From the NCBI GenBank assembly GCA_034620365.1, contig JAQGEQ010000003.1, forward strand, positions 744,001-808,000: a stretch of DNA of 64,000 nucleotides, in the 5' to 3' direction. The notes beneath the pieces are model-generated. The model saw only the letters and a list, made by a program, of their open reading frames with translations. It was not told the origin of the DNA and ran no database searches. The DNA is from Pegea sp. RAD2-039. Taxonomy: Eukaryota > Chordata > Thaliacea > Salpida > Salpidae. Of this stretch, positions 12,233 to 26,700 are shown in pieces (position 1 is the stretch's first letter; each line of letters starts with the position of its first letter). Both the position numbers and the translations under genes were made by a program.

Positions 12233-13103
12233 CTATTCCATACAACAGCAAGCTAAAATCATGATAAAAATACAGACAGGTGAGCTCGCGGCCATCAAGA
12301 AAAATCCTAAATAAAACTGCTGTTCTAATGGAAAATCCACTGAAAATGTTTGCCAAGTGTCAAACATAGCATAAGCTGCGGTGATGCCTGAAAAATGGTC
12401 AATATTTACCATCGCTTATCAATCATCCATATGGGGGTACTTTAAATTCGGAAATTAGTTTTCATGTCAATATAAAATAGTTATTTTCTGGTATTTAATA
12501 ACTATTAAATAAATAAACAGTGATTTGTGCTTTTGTTATCTTCTTTTTTTCATTAATTATTTTATATTTATGTTGCAATTAGTTGTATTGAGTTGTAAAA
12601 GAAGTTATGAGAGATCAAATACCTGCTGTGAAGTAAAAGAACCCAGTGGCTCTATTCATATGTTTTCCTTTTTGTAGAAGGTATAAACCATAGCAGATTA
12701 AACCAATTACCATGCAGCTTATACTTGCAAGTATAAGTATTTGAGATAAATGAATTTGTCCATTACCTGTTAAGTATTCTGATTAAGTTTAGAAGTTTTT
12801 AAAACTGTATTTTTTAAGTATAAACATAAATTCTGTATAAATATTATTTTATATACAGATGGCATATCACTTTAATCAATACTAATTATAGTAGTTTTAA
12901 TTATCATTACTGTTAAGACTGTGACAATCGATATGTCCTTCCAAATCAAAGTAACAATAACGAAATAAATCCCTGCTTAGTTTTCTCGCATCTTCTTTAT
13001 CAGACTCTTTAGCTTTTATCCAGTGCTCCGAAAATGCAGCACTTAATTGTAAAGAAATGCCAGCTAACATCAACAATACAACTCCATATTTTAACTTTTT
13101 CAT
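12233..13103 (-). CDS. Claudin/PMP22-superfamily four-helix membrane protein
   Basis: Three coding exons (13103-12911, 12766-12623, 12387-12233) join in phase to 163 codons plus stop. Four hydrophobic segments are visible: residues ~5-23, ~71-92, ~102-118 and ~138-160. The first extracellular loop carries a claudin-superfamily-like pattern: Trp (in SEHWIK), then LFRYC and a second Cys 10 residues later (C..DLEGHIDC). The usual GLW is LF here, so Trp is replaced by Phe. Between helices 2 and 3 there is a basic RATGFFYFTAG segment. The claudin/PMP22/EMP/calcium-channel-gamma superfamily works at the plasma membrane in junctions or as channel or receptor partners; which subfamily this is cannot be said. 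Start: MKKLK, immediately downstream of an AG acceptor (13112-13111). A consensus donor ACAG|GTAAGT at 14130-14128 may end a 5' noncoding exon. Confidence 0.7.
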
Positions 13104-16100
13104 TTTTGTACTGAATAAAAAGAAAATATGATCAGATATCTTAAGCTCCAACTTAATAAAGCTCTTATTTGTAGGATAGAATATCAAATAAAGACTTATT
13201 ATTCTTTAATGGTAATAATATGCTCCTATTATAAATATAAGAATTTTTGTAAAGAATTTCAATGAATGTCTTAGTAGAAGGAAAGTAAAAGATTTAACAT
13301 TTTGAATCCGACTTTTGTATAACTGATACAACTTGAAGGTTAATAATTTAGTTACGATATTCTATTTAAAAAGTTTCATCATTACTAAAAGACATGTTTG
13401 AAGGTTTGACTAAAGCTTTCATAAATCAGAAATTTTATAAAAGTCATATAATTTTTAATTTATTAAAAACTTGACTGGAAAACAAAGTCACAAAAGGCTT
13501 TGATTTGAATTACTTTATTCTATATAAGCTGTAATTCTGATCTTTAAAATCAAATTGTGACAACTTAATCTAATTTAGAACCGTATGATTTGACTATTTG
13601 AAGAACATTAAACTAAATCATTAGTAAATTAATTTTAAAGCGTTTCAAATGGAACACATTTTACCTAGAACAAATGTTTCTGTTTCCAGGAATATTTATC
13701 AATCATAAAATTTGGTTAATATATATAATTTTATTGATTTATATCATAATTTTAGATTTGAAAATTGAATACTTTCTTTATCATTTATTATATTCTTTCC
13801 TAACGAATAAGAATAAAATATTTGGTTGCAATTAATACTGTTTTATTAAATTTGATAAGTTTGAAATACTTATTTTTAAAAATCAAACCTTTTATCTATC
13901 AGAGTAAATTCTGAAATAAAAAATTAGAATTACTCAGGTGTTTTTTAGCTTTAAAAAATAGTACAAATACTCATTTGCAAACATAAAAGAGACCTGCAAA
14001 AATTATGATCAGATAGTTTTTCTGGTTACAAAGTAATAACTTGAACTTGAGTAATATACTTTACTTTTAAAAGACAGCGATAACTATTTTTATATAAATC
14101 TAGTTTCATCACTGATAATAATTACTTACCTGTAACTCTTCTTGCTTCATAAACTTATGGTAAAATATAAAGTTTCAGGAAAATAAAGATTTACTGCATC
14201 TGTCTACATACGACACAACATTATAAGAAGATAAATGGTGCCTATTTCACTTAGAATCTCACTTCAGCTCAAACTTGCTTATTTCTTGCATCAATTTTTA
14301 AACATATTTTGCGACTTTTTAAGCTTCCTGATGAACATATCATTAATAATAAACTATGTTTGAAAGTCACTTAAAAATATTTAGAAGAAAATTGTGTGGC
14401 TTTAATTAAAACATCATTTTTGTTTATTGTAAATACCCATTTGAAAGTATATACTCTATGAATAAGATTATTAATAAACTAATATTATAAGATTTGTATG
14501 TATAAAATTTTTAAGTTGTCTGCTCTTATAATTTTAGTGGATAATTGTTAACAATTTTATTTTTGTATAACATGTAGTTTACTTTAATTATTTTCAAACA
14601 ATGATTTACTTCTTGACTGTCTAGGTGGTTATGTTGAAGTGAAAAATAATGGTGACAATAAAAAGTAATTAAAAATTTAATCCCAAAATACTATGTAACT
14701 GAAATTTGTTTTTAAAAAAATATTTTTTCAAATTCTTTACTGTAAGCTTAATCAAAAGATCATTTATATTTTCAGTAAGGTAATTGTAACTTTTGCTTGA
14801 CATTTTTACGATATTTTTCTTCATATATCTTGAACAGAAAAATATTTGTAAACAAGTTTGTTGAAAAATTGATTAAAGTTTAAAAATTACAACTAAACAT
14901 TTCAATAATGCAGTTTCCTCATATCATACATTCCACTTTTTAACTTTTTCAGAAAATACTTTTCAATTATGAAACAACTATCATCTAAATAGTTTTCTTA
15001 AAACTTTAGAAAACCCCCTATTTTGCAATAATTTAGATTTTTTTAAAACTAACTTAATAAAAACTATGTAATTATTTGAGTAGTACAATTATCATAAAAA
15101 TTATTGTAATTTAATATACCAAAATGTTTTGATTTTGTTTCAGGCATAATATCTTTGGTTATATTTTATATATACTATGTTAACTTATAGCTAGTTAAGC
15201 TGTAAGTGTTGAATGGTGTAATCATGAAGAAAAGTTTTTGAAAAAGGATATTACACAAGTATTTATTTTATTAAATTTTGCCGCTAGATAGCAGCAAAAA
15301 ACTTTTAGTCTACTTTGAAAAGATGAAGAACGATTTAGTCTTAAAAAACATAGTCAATATAATTTCGTTTAGTTTTTTCTAAGATAGGAGTTAATGATTT
15401 TTAATATTTGTCGATTTGAACAAAATTATAGATAATTTTTATAATAGTGTAAAGCTGGAAAAACTTGTTTTTATCTAACTACTTGACCTTTACCCAAAGT
15501 TAATGAGTGTTCATAACAATATACAAACTAATTTGCTCATAATTTTATTGAATTAAATGAACAACTTAAATCAGCTTAATACTGATTTATTAAAAAGGTT
15601 AGTTGTAGACATTTTTCTTTAGCAATAAAAATTATTTTGTGTTTACAATACAACTTTATAACAAATATTTACCAAGTTTTTTAATAGTTACAGATGCTAG
15701 CACTTTGCGGACAGGCAGTATCAAAATTATATTGCACAATATTTGTATACAAACCTTTGCGCTTATTAAACACAATAGTCATCTACAGATTTGAACAAGT
15801 TGGTAAAATTATAAAATTGAAAAGTTGGTTTCATTAGAGTTGAATTTGCTGCTTATTAAAAGTAACCTTCAAGTCGTATGCAAATAAAACTAACAATACA
15901 GTGTGTGTGCGAATGTAAGTTACTTTTATAAATGAGTTAGTTAGATACTTTTGTCAACCAGCCTTCTTCTTTTGTTAAATATTCTTTAAAAAAATTGTAA
16001 ATTATATTTTAGTTTAATGTGTGGGTAATACTTTTTTATTTATTGTTAGTATTTATTCGCTTTATACTAATTTTTATGAGTCAACTGCATAACTAACATT

Positions 16101-16901
16101 ACTTATATTCAAGTATAAAGCAAGTTTGTTTTGTTTTTTTCATTTGAAGCATACTTGAGTTTAAATTTTCTTGTAAATTTTATTTCTCTAAAAAGCTGTA
16201 TCGATTCTTCTCTGCCAAGTATTTTTAACTGATATATTTAAATATTATTTAAAGCTTGTAAACAGTTTGAGTTTACTGACTCTATATTTGAATTTTCTAT
16301 TGAATATAACAGAATTCTAAAAATTCTAGAAAGCTCAAAACTTTTTCTGAAAAATAAAGACAGGAAATTGAATAGCAAACTTATTAAATTAAATAACACT
16401 TTTGCAGAGATATTTGAGATTTTAGATTACTTCAGAAGAAAAAGTATTTACTTCTAGTAAAAATGTAATTTATTCTAAAACTCAAAAGATTAGATTATTA
16501 CAATAAGTTCAAAGAGTTTTATGAACATTAAAAATTGTTCTTTGTTTTCTTTGAAGATTTCTTTAGTCATCTTAACAAATTATTATTAAATATTTCTTAT
16601 CTTACATAACTGTTTTTCGGTCAAGCATTCAGTGAACTGTTTTGAAGTATAAAAGCTATGTAATAGTCAGTACCTAGCGGTTGTTGTAATATAAAGCACT
16701 TCTCAAAAATTAAATTACTTCTAAAGTTAGTATTTATATTTTACGAGGACTACTAAACCTTATTTTGTAAAATAAGGAAGTAGCTAGCCATTTATTTATT
16801 GTCAAATAAAAACTAAGCTTTATTTAAATTGTTATTCAAAAGTTTTTAAATTAAATAGTTGAAACTTTTAGTTTTAGACGTAGTTTTGCAAAGACTTGAA
16901 A
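13104..16901. other. Intergenic stretch; divergent upstream regions
   Basis: Lies between the start of the minus-strand claudin-like gene and the plus-strand ALDH gene, so it should hold both promoters. The only structured signal is a minus-strand donor ACAG|GTAAGT at 14130-14128, which may end a 5' noncoding exon of the claudin-like gene (exon roughly 14270-14130). No other exons or RNA genes seen. Confidence 0.4.
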
Positions 16902-19900
16902 ATGGAACTTCCTCAACCAATCGAGAAACCAGAAATAAAATATACTGAAGTAAGTGATGTAGTTTCGTCTCAAATAAACTTTTATAACATATAATTTTTT
17001 CAAGAAGATTCTGAATAACATTTGTTTGATGTACTAATGTTTTCAGTCAACTTGTAAATATTTTTCTTGGCTAATGTTGTTTTTGGACAATGATTTTTAT
17101 GGCCTATACTATTTTGAAGGATTTGATTTTTCGAGTTTCTCAACTATTTTAATGAATTTTCATTTCCTGAAAAAAATAAAAAAAAACTTTACAATGTCCA
17201 CTTAAAATTATATTAGTTTTATAAAAGACGATAGCAATATTTTTTTATCTCAGTTATTTCCTAATCGAAAGTCTTGGTATGAAATCTTATCTGTTTTTGT
17301 AGATTTTTATAAACAATGAATGGAGAAAGTCTGAAAGCGGTAAAACATTTGCAACGATTAATCCATGCACTGAAGAAGTGATTTGCCAAGTACAAGAAGG
17401 AGATAAGGTTACAAAAAATGTTTAAAAACCGAAAAACATCCTTAAATTAAATAGAAAAAGCTCTACCCTTAATTCTTTAAAGCTTTGTTAGCACGACATA
17501 CAATTACAGTAATATAAAATAAGCTTTTGCCTAATCAAAATACAAATTTCTTGGCAACTTTAATCTTTATTAATAAAATATTTTCTTTTTAGGCTGATGT
17601 TGAAGTTGCAGTAAAAGCAGCTAAAGAAGCTTTTAAATTAGGATCACCATGGAGATCTATGGACGCCTCAGATAGAGGAAGATTGATGTACAAGCTGGCT
17701 GATTTGATGGAGCGAGATATAGTTTATCTTGCTGTTAGTCGAAAAATAGATCGTATTTCTTAGTAATACATATCGAGCTTTTGTTGTGATATCTAAATAT
17801 AGCTTGCCCGAAAAAGTCATCACAGAGATATATTTTATATAAAGCTTTAGATTGTTTTATTTCAAAGTCTGAATTTTATATTGTTTATTCATTGCATGAC
17901 CTCAATGTCTAAATTATTGACTTAAACTAGTTTTATTTTAACATCAATTTTTACATATCTAAAAATAATTTTTGTTTAAGAGCTTGGAAACACTGGACAA
18001 TGGAAAGCCTTTTTCAGATTCTTACTTTGCTGACCTAACCTTGTCAATTGCTACATACAGGTGAAAGTTTTAAACTATAATTATTATTAATATCATAAAT
18101 TACTTTTAAAATAACTTTAACGTAAAGTTCGATAAGAAAATGGTACAAAGATTACAAAAATGAAACAAGCTCGTGGGAGTTATGATATTTACAACATCTG
18201 TTTCTAGATATTATGCTGGATGGGCAGACAAAGTTCACGGAAAAGTCATTCCTATCAGTAAGTAAACCATTAACATTATGGGACAAAAGACATATGACAA
18301 AAATGAAATATTCGTTTTGATTAGCTGGCGACTACTTCTCTTATACTCGACATGAACCTGTTGGAATCTGTGGGCAAATTATTCCCTGGAACTTTCCTTT
18401 ACTTATGCAAGCATGGAAACTAGGACCAGCACTTGCAACTGGAAACTGTGTTATAATGAAACCAGCTGAACAGACACCACTCACCGCCTTGTATATTGCT
18501 GCACTGATAAAAGAGGTAACAACCTTTTATCCACAATCATCTTTTCTCAAATACTTGTACCTAAATTGTTGACATTAGATACCTTGCTGTACTTGATGCT
18601 ACAAGTACCTAGCCACCTGCAATTTTCACAGCTTAAGTTGCTAAATTAACCAAATTAACCAATGATAGTACTCTATATGGTATTTGAATAAGCGTAGCTA
18701 GTGTTACAAGATTACTTTTTTATCACTTATAGCTTTATGGCATTATAAATTTCTATACTTTTGAGTTTAATAGTATGATAAAGAGTTTGAGTTTAGATAC
18801 AAGCAACGTTAGTTTAAATTACCACATAGATCATAAAACTTAAACAGTATGAAGCTGGATTTATCAAACACTTTAATTTGTTTACTGCATCAGCCAACAG
18901 CACCAAAGCAAGAAAAACTCTGTGCTTGACGATGTAGGGTGCTAAGTATCAAATAAACGCCCTTTAAAAGTTTAGTTTGTACCAGTAATAGTTTGTAGTT
19001 CATTTAATTAAGTTTAAAGAGATATAGACTAATTAAGTTTTATTGGTTTTTTACTCTATCAGTAGAATTCTAGCTATTATAATCTCTTATCAATACACTT
19101 TAAGTTTTACATGATGCTTTTACCAGGCTGGATATCCTGCTGGTGTGGTTAATATAATTCCAGGTTATGGTCCAACTGCTGGTGCAGCAATCTCAGAACA
19201 TATGGAAATTGACAAAGTTGCTTTTACTGGTTCAACCGAGGTAAAGTTCTCTTTGAAATCTTATTTTTACTAATTATTATCTTAAGTTTATAGTGGTTTT
19301 TGTTTTTGGAAATTATAATCTGTCAAAACTAAGTAAAAAGTTTTTTTGTTTTCTTTGATAGGTGGGTCATATCATTTCGAAGGCAGCTGCTTGTAGTAAC
19401 TTGAAAAGAGTTACATTGGAGCTGGGAGGAAAAAGTCCTAATATAGTATTTGCTGATGCAGACTTAGATCTCGCTGTAGAAAAATCTCATTTTGGTTTAT
19501 TCTTCAACCAGGTAGAAATCAGTTTTACAAATTACAAGTTAAAAGATTTGTTGAAATGATTATAAACGAAATATTTAGTTTTTTGCAAACTATTAAGCTG
19601 ATTAATAAGTTGGTTGAAAGCTTCAGAAAGTTCAATTGTAAAGCTGGAAATAATTTGAAATAATGATGTGTTGATTGTGAAAACTGACATTTTTTAGGGT
19701 CAATGTTGTTGCGCTGGTTCTAGAATATTTGTTGAAGAATCTATTTACGATGAATTTGTGAAACGAAGCGTTGCAAGAGCGAAAAAACGAACTGTAGGAT
19801 CTCCATGGCAACAAGGAGTAGAACAAGGACCCCAGGTTAACCTTTTAGAAATCGTTTAGTGTTTACTGACCTTAATTTTAGGTAGATAAAGAGCAGTTTG

Positions 19901-20665
19901 ATAAAATTCAAGATCTTATCAAAAGTGGAGTTGAAGAAGGAGCTAAATTGATGTGTGGAGGAAGCAAACATGGTGAGAAAGGTTACTTCATACAACCCAC
20001 AGTTTTTGTTGATGTTCAAGATCATATGAGAATTGCTAAAGAAGAAGTTCGTTTGTAGTCGAGCTCAATCAAACTTTTTAATAAAACTTTTTATCAGATT
20101 TTTGGTCCTGTTCAACAAATCTTTAAGTTCAAGACAATTGATGAAGTTATTGAAAGAGCAAATGACTCAACTTATGGTCTTGCAGCAGCTATCTTCACTA
20201 GAGACTTGGATAAATCAATCGTAGTCTCACAGAGTCTTCGAGCAGGAACTGTTTGGTGAGATTTCAGAAATTTATTTTTAGGTTGAAATTAGATTACAAG
20301 AAATTGAAGTTAGTTTAAAATGGGAAAGAAAATGAATAAAAATCGTTTCGTTTGTTAAAACAGGATTAATGATTATGACAAATTTTCTCCGATGACTCCT
20401 TTTGGAGGCTACAAGATGTCTGGTCATGGCAGAGAACTTGGAGAGTATGGTTTAGAAGCTTACACAGAAGTTAAAAGTGTATGAACCAAAATTTGAATAT
20501 TAAATTTACAGAAATTTATTTCAAAAATATATTTACATTTTTAATTACTATGGAATTTAAATTACATTTTTTTCAGTTTTCTTAAACAAAGTATCAAAAT
20601 ATTTTTTAATTTCACTTTTATATACTTTTCAGGTGATCACAAAAATTTCAAAGAAGTCTTCCTGA
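16902..20665 (+). CDS. ALDH1: Cytosolic aldehyde dehydrogenase, ALDH1/ALDH2 class
   Basis: Thirteen exons: 16902-16949, 17303-17407, 17593-17733, 17981-18060, 18208-18257, 18325-18515, 19127-19240, 19362-19511, 19698-19835, 19882-20046, 20098-20255, 20364-20478, 20633-20665. They join to 495 codons plus stop, the normal family length. NAD(P)-dependent oxidation of aldehydes to acids is the expected reaction. Visible catalytic features: IIPWNF (Asn ~164, oxyanion), [11 protein letters not shown] (general-base Glu ~263), [13 protein letters not shown] (nucleophile Cys ~297), KEEIFGPVQQ and [18 protein letters not shown] near the end. The N-terminus ([20 protein letters not shown]) resembles ALDH1A and lacks a mitochondrial presequence, so a cytosolic enzyme is likely. 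Retinal versus general aldehyde preference cannot be decided. Introns 9 and 10 are only 46 and 51 bases. Confidence 0.95.
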
Positions 20666-20758
20666 GGTTTATATAAAAAACTGTATCTTCCAGTCAGCCT
20701 TAATTAATTGCTTTCTAATTTGCTTTCTGTAGATGATCACTGAAATTACTTGGTGTAA

Positions 20759-20764
20759 AATAAA
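20759..20764 (+). terminator. Poly(A) signal of the ALDH gene
   Basis: Canonical AATAAA about 95 bases after the stop codon, in the expected place for cleavage and polyadenylation. Confidence 0.5.
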
Positions 20765-23700
20765 TATCAAAATTAATCACTAAATGTTTGATATTTTTAT
20801 CTAATTATTTTTCTTTTCTTTGTTTTGAATTTTTAAAAAGTTAGCAACAACTTAAAATTAGAATTAAAAGATTTTAGCTTATTTCTTAACGAATCGTATA
20901 AACTCGTTCAATCATCTTGTCGGGTTTCACTGTAAAGTCTCCATGACATTTTACAAGAAGCTTATGATCAGTTAAATAAATGAAATTCTATTAAAAATAA
21001 TTTTGGAGAAGATAATTCAATTCTTTCAAATTTTTGAACAATTTTATTGAATTAATTTTCAAATTGTTTACAGAAAATTATTAATTATTAACATTTCATG
21101 ACTAACAGTTAAACGATGGATTGTCTAATCAATTAGTTTTGAATTAGAAGTCATAACTTTTAATCAGTTTCTTAATTTTTATTTGCAACTAAAAAATAGA
21201 TGACCAAAAAAGTATTAAACGAAATAATTTGTCTTTAAATCAACTGCTGAAGGCTAAAATTAATTCTATCAAATTAAAATAACTAAGCTAAATCAAAAAT
21301 GTTTAAGTTTTGAGGATTTTGTGACATGGAAAAGATTTTAGAGATGACTTGATCGTTTTAAAAAGTCAAAACCCTGGTTCAAACTTATTTTACTTTTTAT
21401 ATTTCTTACTAAAATTTATAATAAGTATTTTATAGTTACTTTTTATTAGGAGTAAGTTCGGATTTTAGTCCTTTAATTAAAACTTGCCACACTTGTCAAA
21501 CTTCGTCAAAATGATTTAAGGGATTATATTTTAAGTTGAATCTATTTTGACATCTAAGACTAATATTAAATATGTTTATGCTGATTGTAAAAGATTTAAT
21601 TATCATGTGATATAATAAGAATGACTTTGTCATGTTTGAATTAAGAGTCATTTTCAAAATCTATTTATTTTTTTCTGAAAAACATTTAAGTCCCTACATA
21701 TGAACAGACAGTGGCTTGCAATTAATAAAAATATATAATCTTATTCCAACATCTCAAATAAAATCTAAAAAATGTGATTATACTTGGGATAATTGATCAT
21801 ATGAAAATAATTTAATTCATTAAAAAATCTCTTGCATCTTGTCTAAGTTTTTTAAGTCATAATTTTTACTGTGAAAAAATTTATAAATAAATATAATATT
21901 TATTACTGTATCTCAGATTATAAGATCATTATATTTAGTAAGATATAAGAATTAAACTGTGACAGATATCTTTTAAACTTACAACAAACTTATATTTTCA
22001 AAAAAAGTAATCGACATCTATATACAATTTTGTATATAACTAAGATGTATGAAGCAATTTATAAAAGTAAAATGAATAAAAACGACAATGCAAAGATTTT
22101 AGAAGAATTCAGCTAATTTAGAAAAATACAATTTAAAAATATCTTCAAAAGTAATTTCAAAAATTTACAGAAAAATGTAATCTGCAACAGTTTTATATTT
22201 GATTCAATTTAATTTTTAAGTTTAAATAAAACTACTAAAGCTTAAAACTCTCATTCGTGTTCACTACTAAATAAATTTTTTGTTTCAAAAGAATTTTATT
22301 ACAAAATAAAATCAAATGATGTATTTGAACGTACAAAATATAAACAAATTTATAAAGTAAAGTAAAATATTAAATCTTTTCAAGGCTACTCAAAACATCA
22401 ATATATATTATAAGTATAGATAAAATATTTATAAAGTTTACATTTATAAAAAAAAATTATGTTTGAAACTACAAGAATATGATACTGATCTAAATTTCGT
22501 GCTGAACACAACTTAATACAAAACTAATAAAGTTGCCTTTACATCTCTGATATATAAAAACGATTATTTATAAACAAATTCTAGTATACCTATATAACAT
22601 ACATCTATAGTAGTGTAAAAATAGTGTTTTCTAATAATAAATTCAAAGATTGCTACATTCATTTGCTAATTAAAGAGAAATGTGGTCGAAACGTTTTAAA
22701 TATATTTTCTCAAATCATTTTTATAAAGATATTTATGTACTTAAGAATTTGAGAAAAATATCAATTAAGCTTTTATGTTTGATGTAACTTTCATCTTATT
22801 TTAGCAGTCTTGATTACGTAATTATAAAATAATTATTTAAAATCTTCTTACTTGGCAAATGAATATATACTTCCTGCTCTTTATTGTGATTCATTTCTAT
22901 TTCAAGCAAAATTGAACTTAAAATACATTTTCCAATCTACTCTTATTAATCTTACTGGATTAAAATAATCCTTTTACTTAGTTTCATCTAAAAATACTTT
23001 TACTTTCTTTTACTCATATAAATTGACTTCATTATTGTATATGACTGAATTATTTTTGAAGCAATTGCTGATAGCAAAAAGTAAATAAATATACAAAGAA
23101 AGTGAAGTTAAAGAAGGTAGTTTTAAAATTAAGAGAGTCAATAAAAGCCCCATAAATTTAATCTAAACAATATGCATCTGGTTTCCATACCATGAAAACC
23201 AGCTATAAATAGAAAAAGAAATTACTTTTCAATATTCTATTACGTAAAAAAGTCTTTAATCATAGTTTATTATCTTAAATAATCTTTGTTTTAAAGAAGG
23301 TATTTAAAGAAGTCTTAAATAAGAGCCGTGATTAGCTTAGATTTCGATTGAGTTCATAGTCAGCTTTATATCATTAAATTAGTATCAAATATATTTAAAA
23401 ACTACCTTTGTTATAATTACACAAGTATATAAAGATATTTGGAGAAATGATTCGTTAAAACCTAAACAACTGTTTTCTATATATAAACATTTGATGTATT
23501 TCAAATGATTTATTTTTAGTGATAAGTTTTTCTTCAAATGCATTTTTACTGTAAAATAGCATGAGATATATTTAAACTTTTATCGATACTAAAAATAAAA
23601 TGTTGTTTAAACTTTGGGTGTTCTGCAATTTATTCAATATTTTTATTTTCAATTTTTATTGGCAAAATGTCTGAATAAAAAACAGAAATTTTATCTAAAT

Positions 23701-26700
23701 TAGCGTCAATATTTTTCTTACAATAATTTTGTCCGAAAAATGAAGAAAAAGTATTCAGAGTTTAATTATTTCTAAGATTTTTTTCCAGATTGAAAAGCAA
23801 ATAAATCAAACTAAAATATAAGCTGAAGACAATTCTTCTTGTCTAATTAGATTTGGATATTTTTAATTAACGAATAAATTTTGTTATAGAAAATATAAAT
23901 TGCAAAACGAGTAATATTTTATTTGAATAAATACTTTAGCTATAATACTTTAAAATCTAAAACTCCTTCCTGTCCAGGAATTATAGATTCTTCTTAATAA
24001 ATACATTTTTCTGTCTTAATGGTGAGCAGCCTAAGGTTGGAGTATTGCCAAGCTCACTGGAGTACTTTCATTTGTCTACCATCCAGTTTTTCTTATGAAT
24101 GATCAATATGAGGACAAAGAACCTTCAAAAATATTAGGACAAAAACCCTCAAAAATATGAGGACAAACGCTCTCAAAAATTTGAATAATTTTGATATATA
24201 ATTTCTCCATTTTTCTGATGTTAACTTGTTTAAAATAATCGTTGATAAATTTCAGGTGTAGACTACACCACTATTAATACAGATCAATACGATCAAAAAC
24301 TAAAGACATATTTGTAATCATTTCTGCCAATTTTCATTTTCATAAATATTAGTAACAATCAAAGGAAAACTTGTTTAAACTTTGCAGTTGCTATTTAATT
24401 GGGTTTAATTAGTTGGAAATTTGTTTTCTATAAATTACCGTTTTATGTGACAACTACCGATAGAGAAGTCTTTCTTCTCAATGCTATCTCGTTTGTCATT
24501 GTAGATGTCGTAGCACTACAAGAAAATAGTGGATTAAGTGACGTTAACTTTAAACTTATAAAGAGAGATAGAAGATTTTTTCTGAAAATTCATTTTTTTG
24601 AATGATCAAGTTTCAAGTTTCGTTCGTTAAAGAAAGTTAATAGCTTTGAGGTTTTTTGAAGTTTATAAGCCGAAACGAAGTAAATTTCATGACTATATTA
24701 TGTTCCTTGTTTAATTTTGTTATTTATCAGATTTAGAAAACCTTAATCGCGCTTTTAATTGGCTGATGAAAAAAAGAGTTATTAAATAATTGTTAATTAT
24801 TGACGGAAAGATAACTCCAGCTTTTTGTTTTATGTCTTTGTCAGGTAGAACAGAAAATGATGAAATTATAAAAATGAATCCATTATATGATTTTTGAGAT
24901 ATTCCTAAAATGTACAAAGATCAATTTTCAATTCAATCAGGTAACTTTGTCAAAAATAATTACTCTTTGATTGACAAGCTAAAACTGTTTGGTATCATTG
25001 GCAAAGAAAATTACGTTTTTCGTTCCTAGTATAGAAGCAGCTAATACAGCCAGGCTTTTATTTTTATAAGCTTAATTTCTTTTCTATTTACAAAATTTTG
25101 GCTCTGATTGTTTCATTCTTGAACTATTTAAAAATCTTTTATAAATGACAAAGGTCAAACCAATAGCTGTCACTAGATTCAAAATTCAAATTTTTATCTT
25201 TTTTTTTCAGCCAACCTTTAAGTATTTCCAATGCGACTAATTTTATAGAGTTGTTGTTTTTAAGCTTTAAAAAATTACAATAAAATGTTTTAATGACTTA
25301 AAAGATGATATAATAGATTTAGCACAATAAAACTTTGCTTACGCTCCGAAGTATACCTTTGTTTGATCAAATATAAACCTATTTTTGTTTCAAAGTTTAG
25401 TTCTTTTTGTTTTGAAGTTTTTGTAGAAAAATAATTATGATAAACTATTTTTAAAATATAGTACTTGATATTGTTGACTTTGTACATCTGTTTTTTAGTT
25501 TACTTTCTTCAAGTAGGTGATATTTAAAACAACTAATAAAACTATTCCAAGCTTTAAAATTTCAAGATTGAAATATACTATTCAAAAAATCACAAGTTTT
25601 CTTTTTTAAAACTCAAATCTAGTTTTTATTTTATGCTCTAAGTAGTGAGAGATATTTAAACTTTGTATTTTCTACCTTTCTCATATTTGGATGACATTTC
25701 AATTGTAATCTTATATGAGTTAAACAATTATTCAGTTTTATGTAAAATTATTTTTGAGGATTTTATTGTTATGAAATCTGAAATAAGAGATCTTTAAAAA
25801 GTACAATCTATTAACAAAGTTTCAATTAAAGCCCTTTACTAATAAATTCTTATTAATAATATTCTTGATATTAGTTCAGCATATCTTTTTGTGCTATAAA
25901 CTCAATTAATACGTTTTAATTTGATGATAAACTAATCATTCAACGATTTTATCAATTCTTGCTCGTAAATCACTTGCTATCGAGTTTTTATAAAATAAAA
26001 CCTTCAATCGAGAATAAATCAATTTTATTCAAAGCTGAATATCTAAAACGACCAAAACTGTTTGATAATCAATTCCAGAGTTATTTTCATGAGTAAATAA
26101 GCTGTATTGTGAATTGTTATCAATAAGTTTAGGCGATGGAAGACAAAAACTTATGCATTTATGTTGTTAGATGGAAAAATATTTACATAATCATTGAATA
26201 AAAGAATTTCTTATTTTTATATTTGAATGGATTTTTAAACATTTTATAATAGGTACTATAAAAGGTAACTTTGATTTAATTGAAGAAATAAGAATGACCA
26301 ATTCTCTTAAATGCTTGAGCTGTGATTAAATAACAAACTACCAGATGAACACTACTGATAAATGATTAGTTCTTAAGAATTATATAAAAAAAGATTAAAT
26401 TTTACAATTGCTAGTCACAAATTTTACATTTCTAAAACTGCTGATTAATTAGCCTATATTCATAATTTATATATTTAGTTTGTGTAAATACTAAATCAGC
26501 TTCATCTTCGAATTTATAAGAAAAGTAATGTTATCTTAAAAAAGATTTTTTGTTTAGCAAAATTGATACATCCATTTTAAAGGTTAGTTTTAATTAAATA
26601 AGGGGGCAAAGATATTTACTTAATTTAAAGTAGTCAAAGATAGGCTGTATTAAAAAAATACAGCAACATTTTGACTTATCAACTACTAGACATTCACAAG

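Noticed and set aside
22018-22045. Palindromic TATATACAA/TTGTATATA as a transposon terminus
   Set aside because: A single short AT-only inverted repeat is expected by chance in sequence of this composition.
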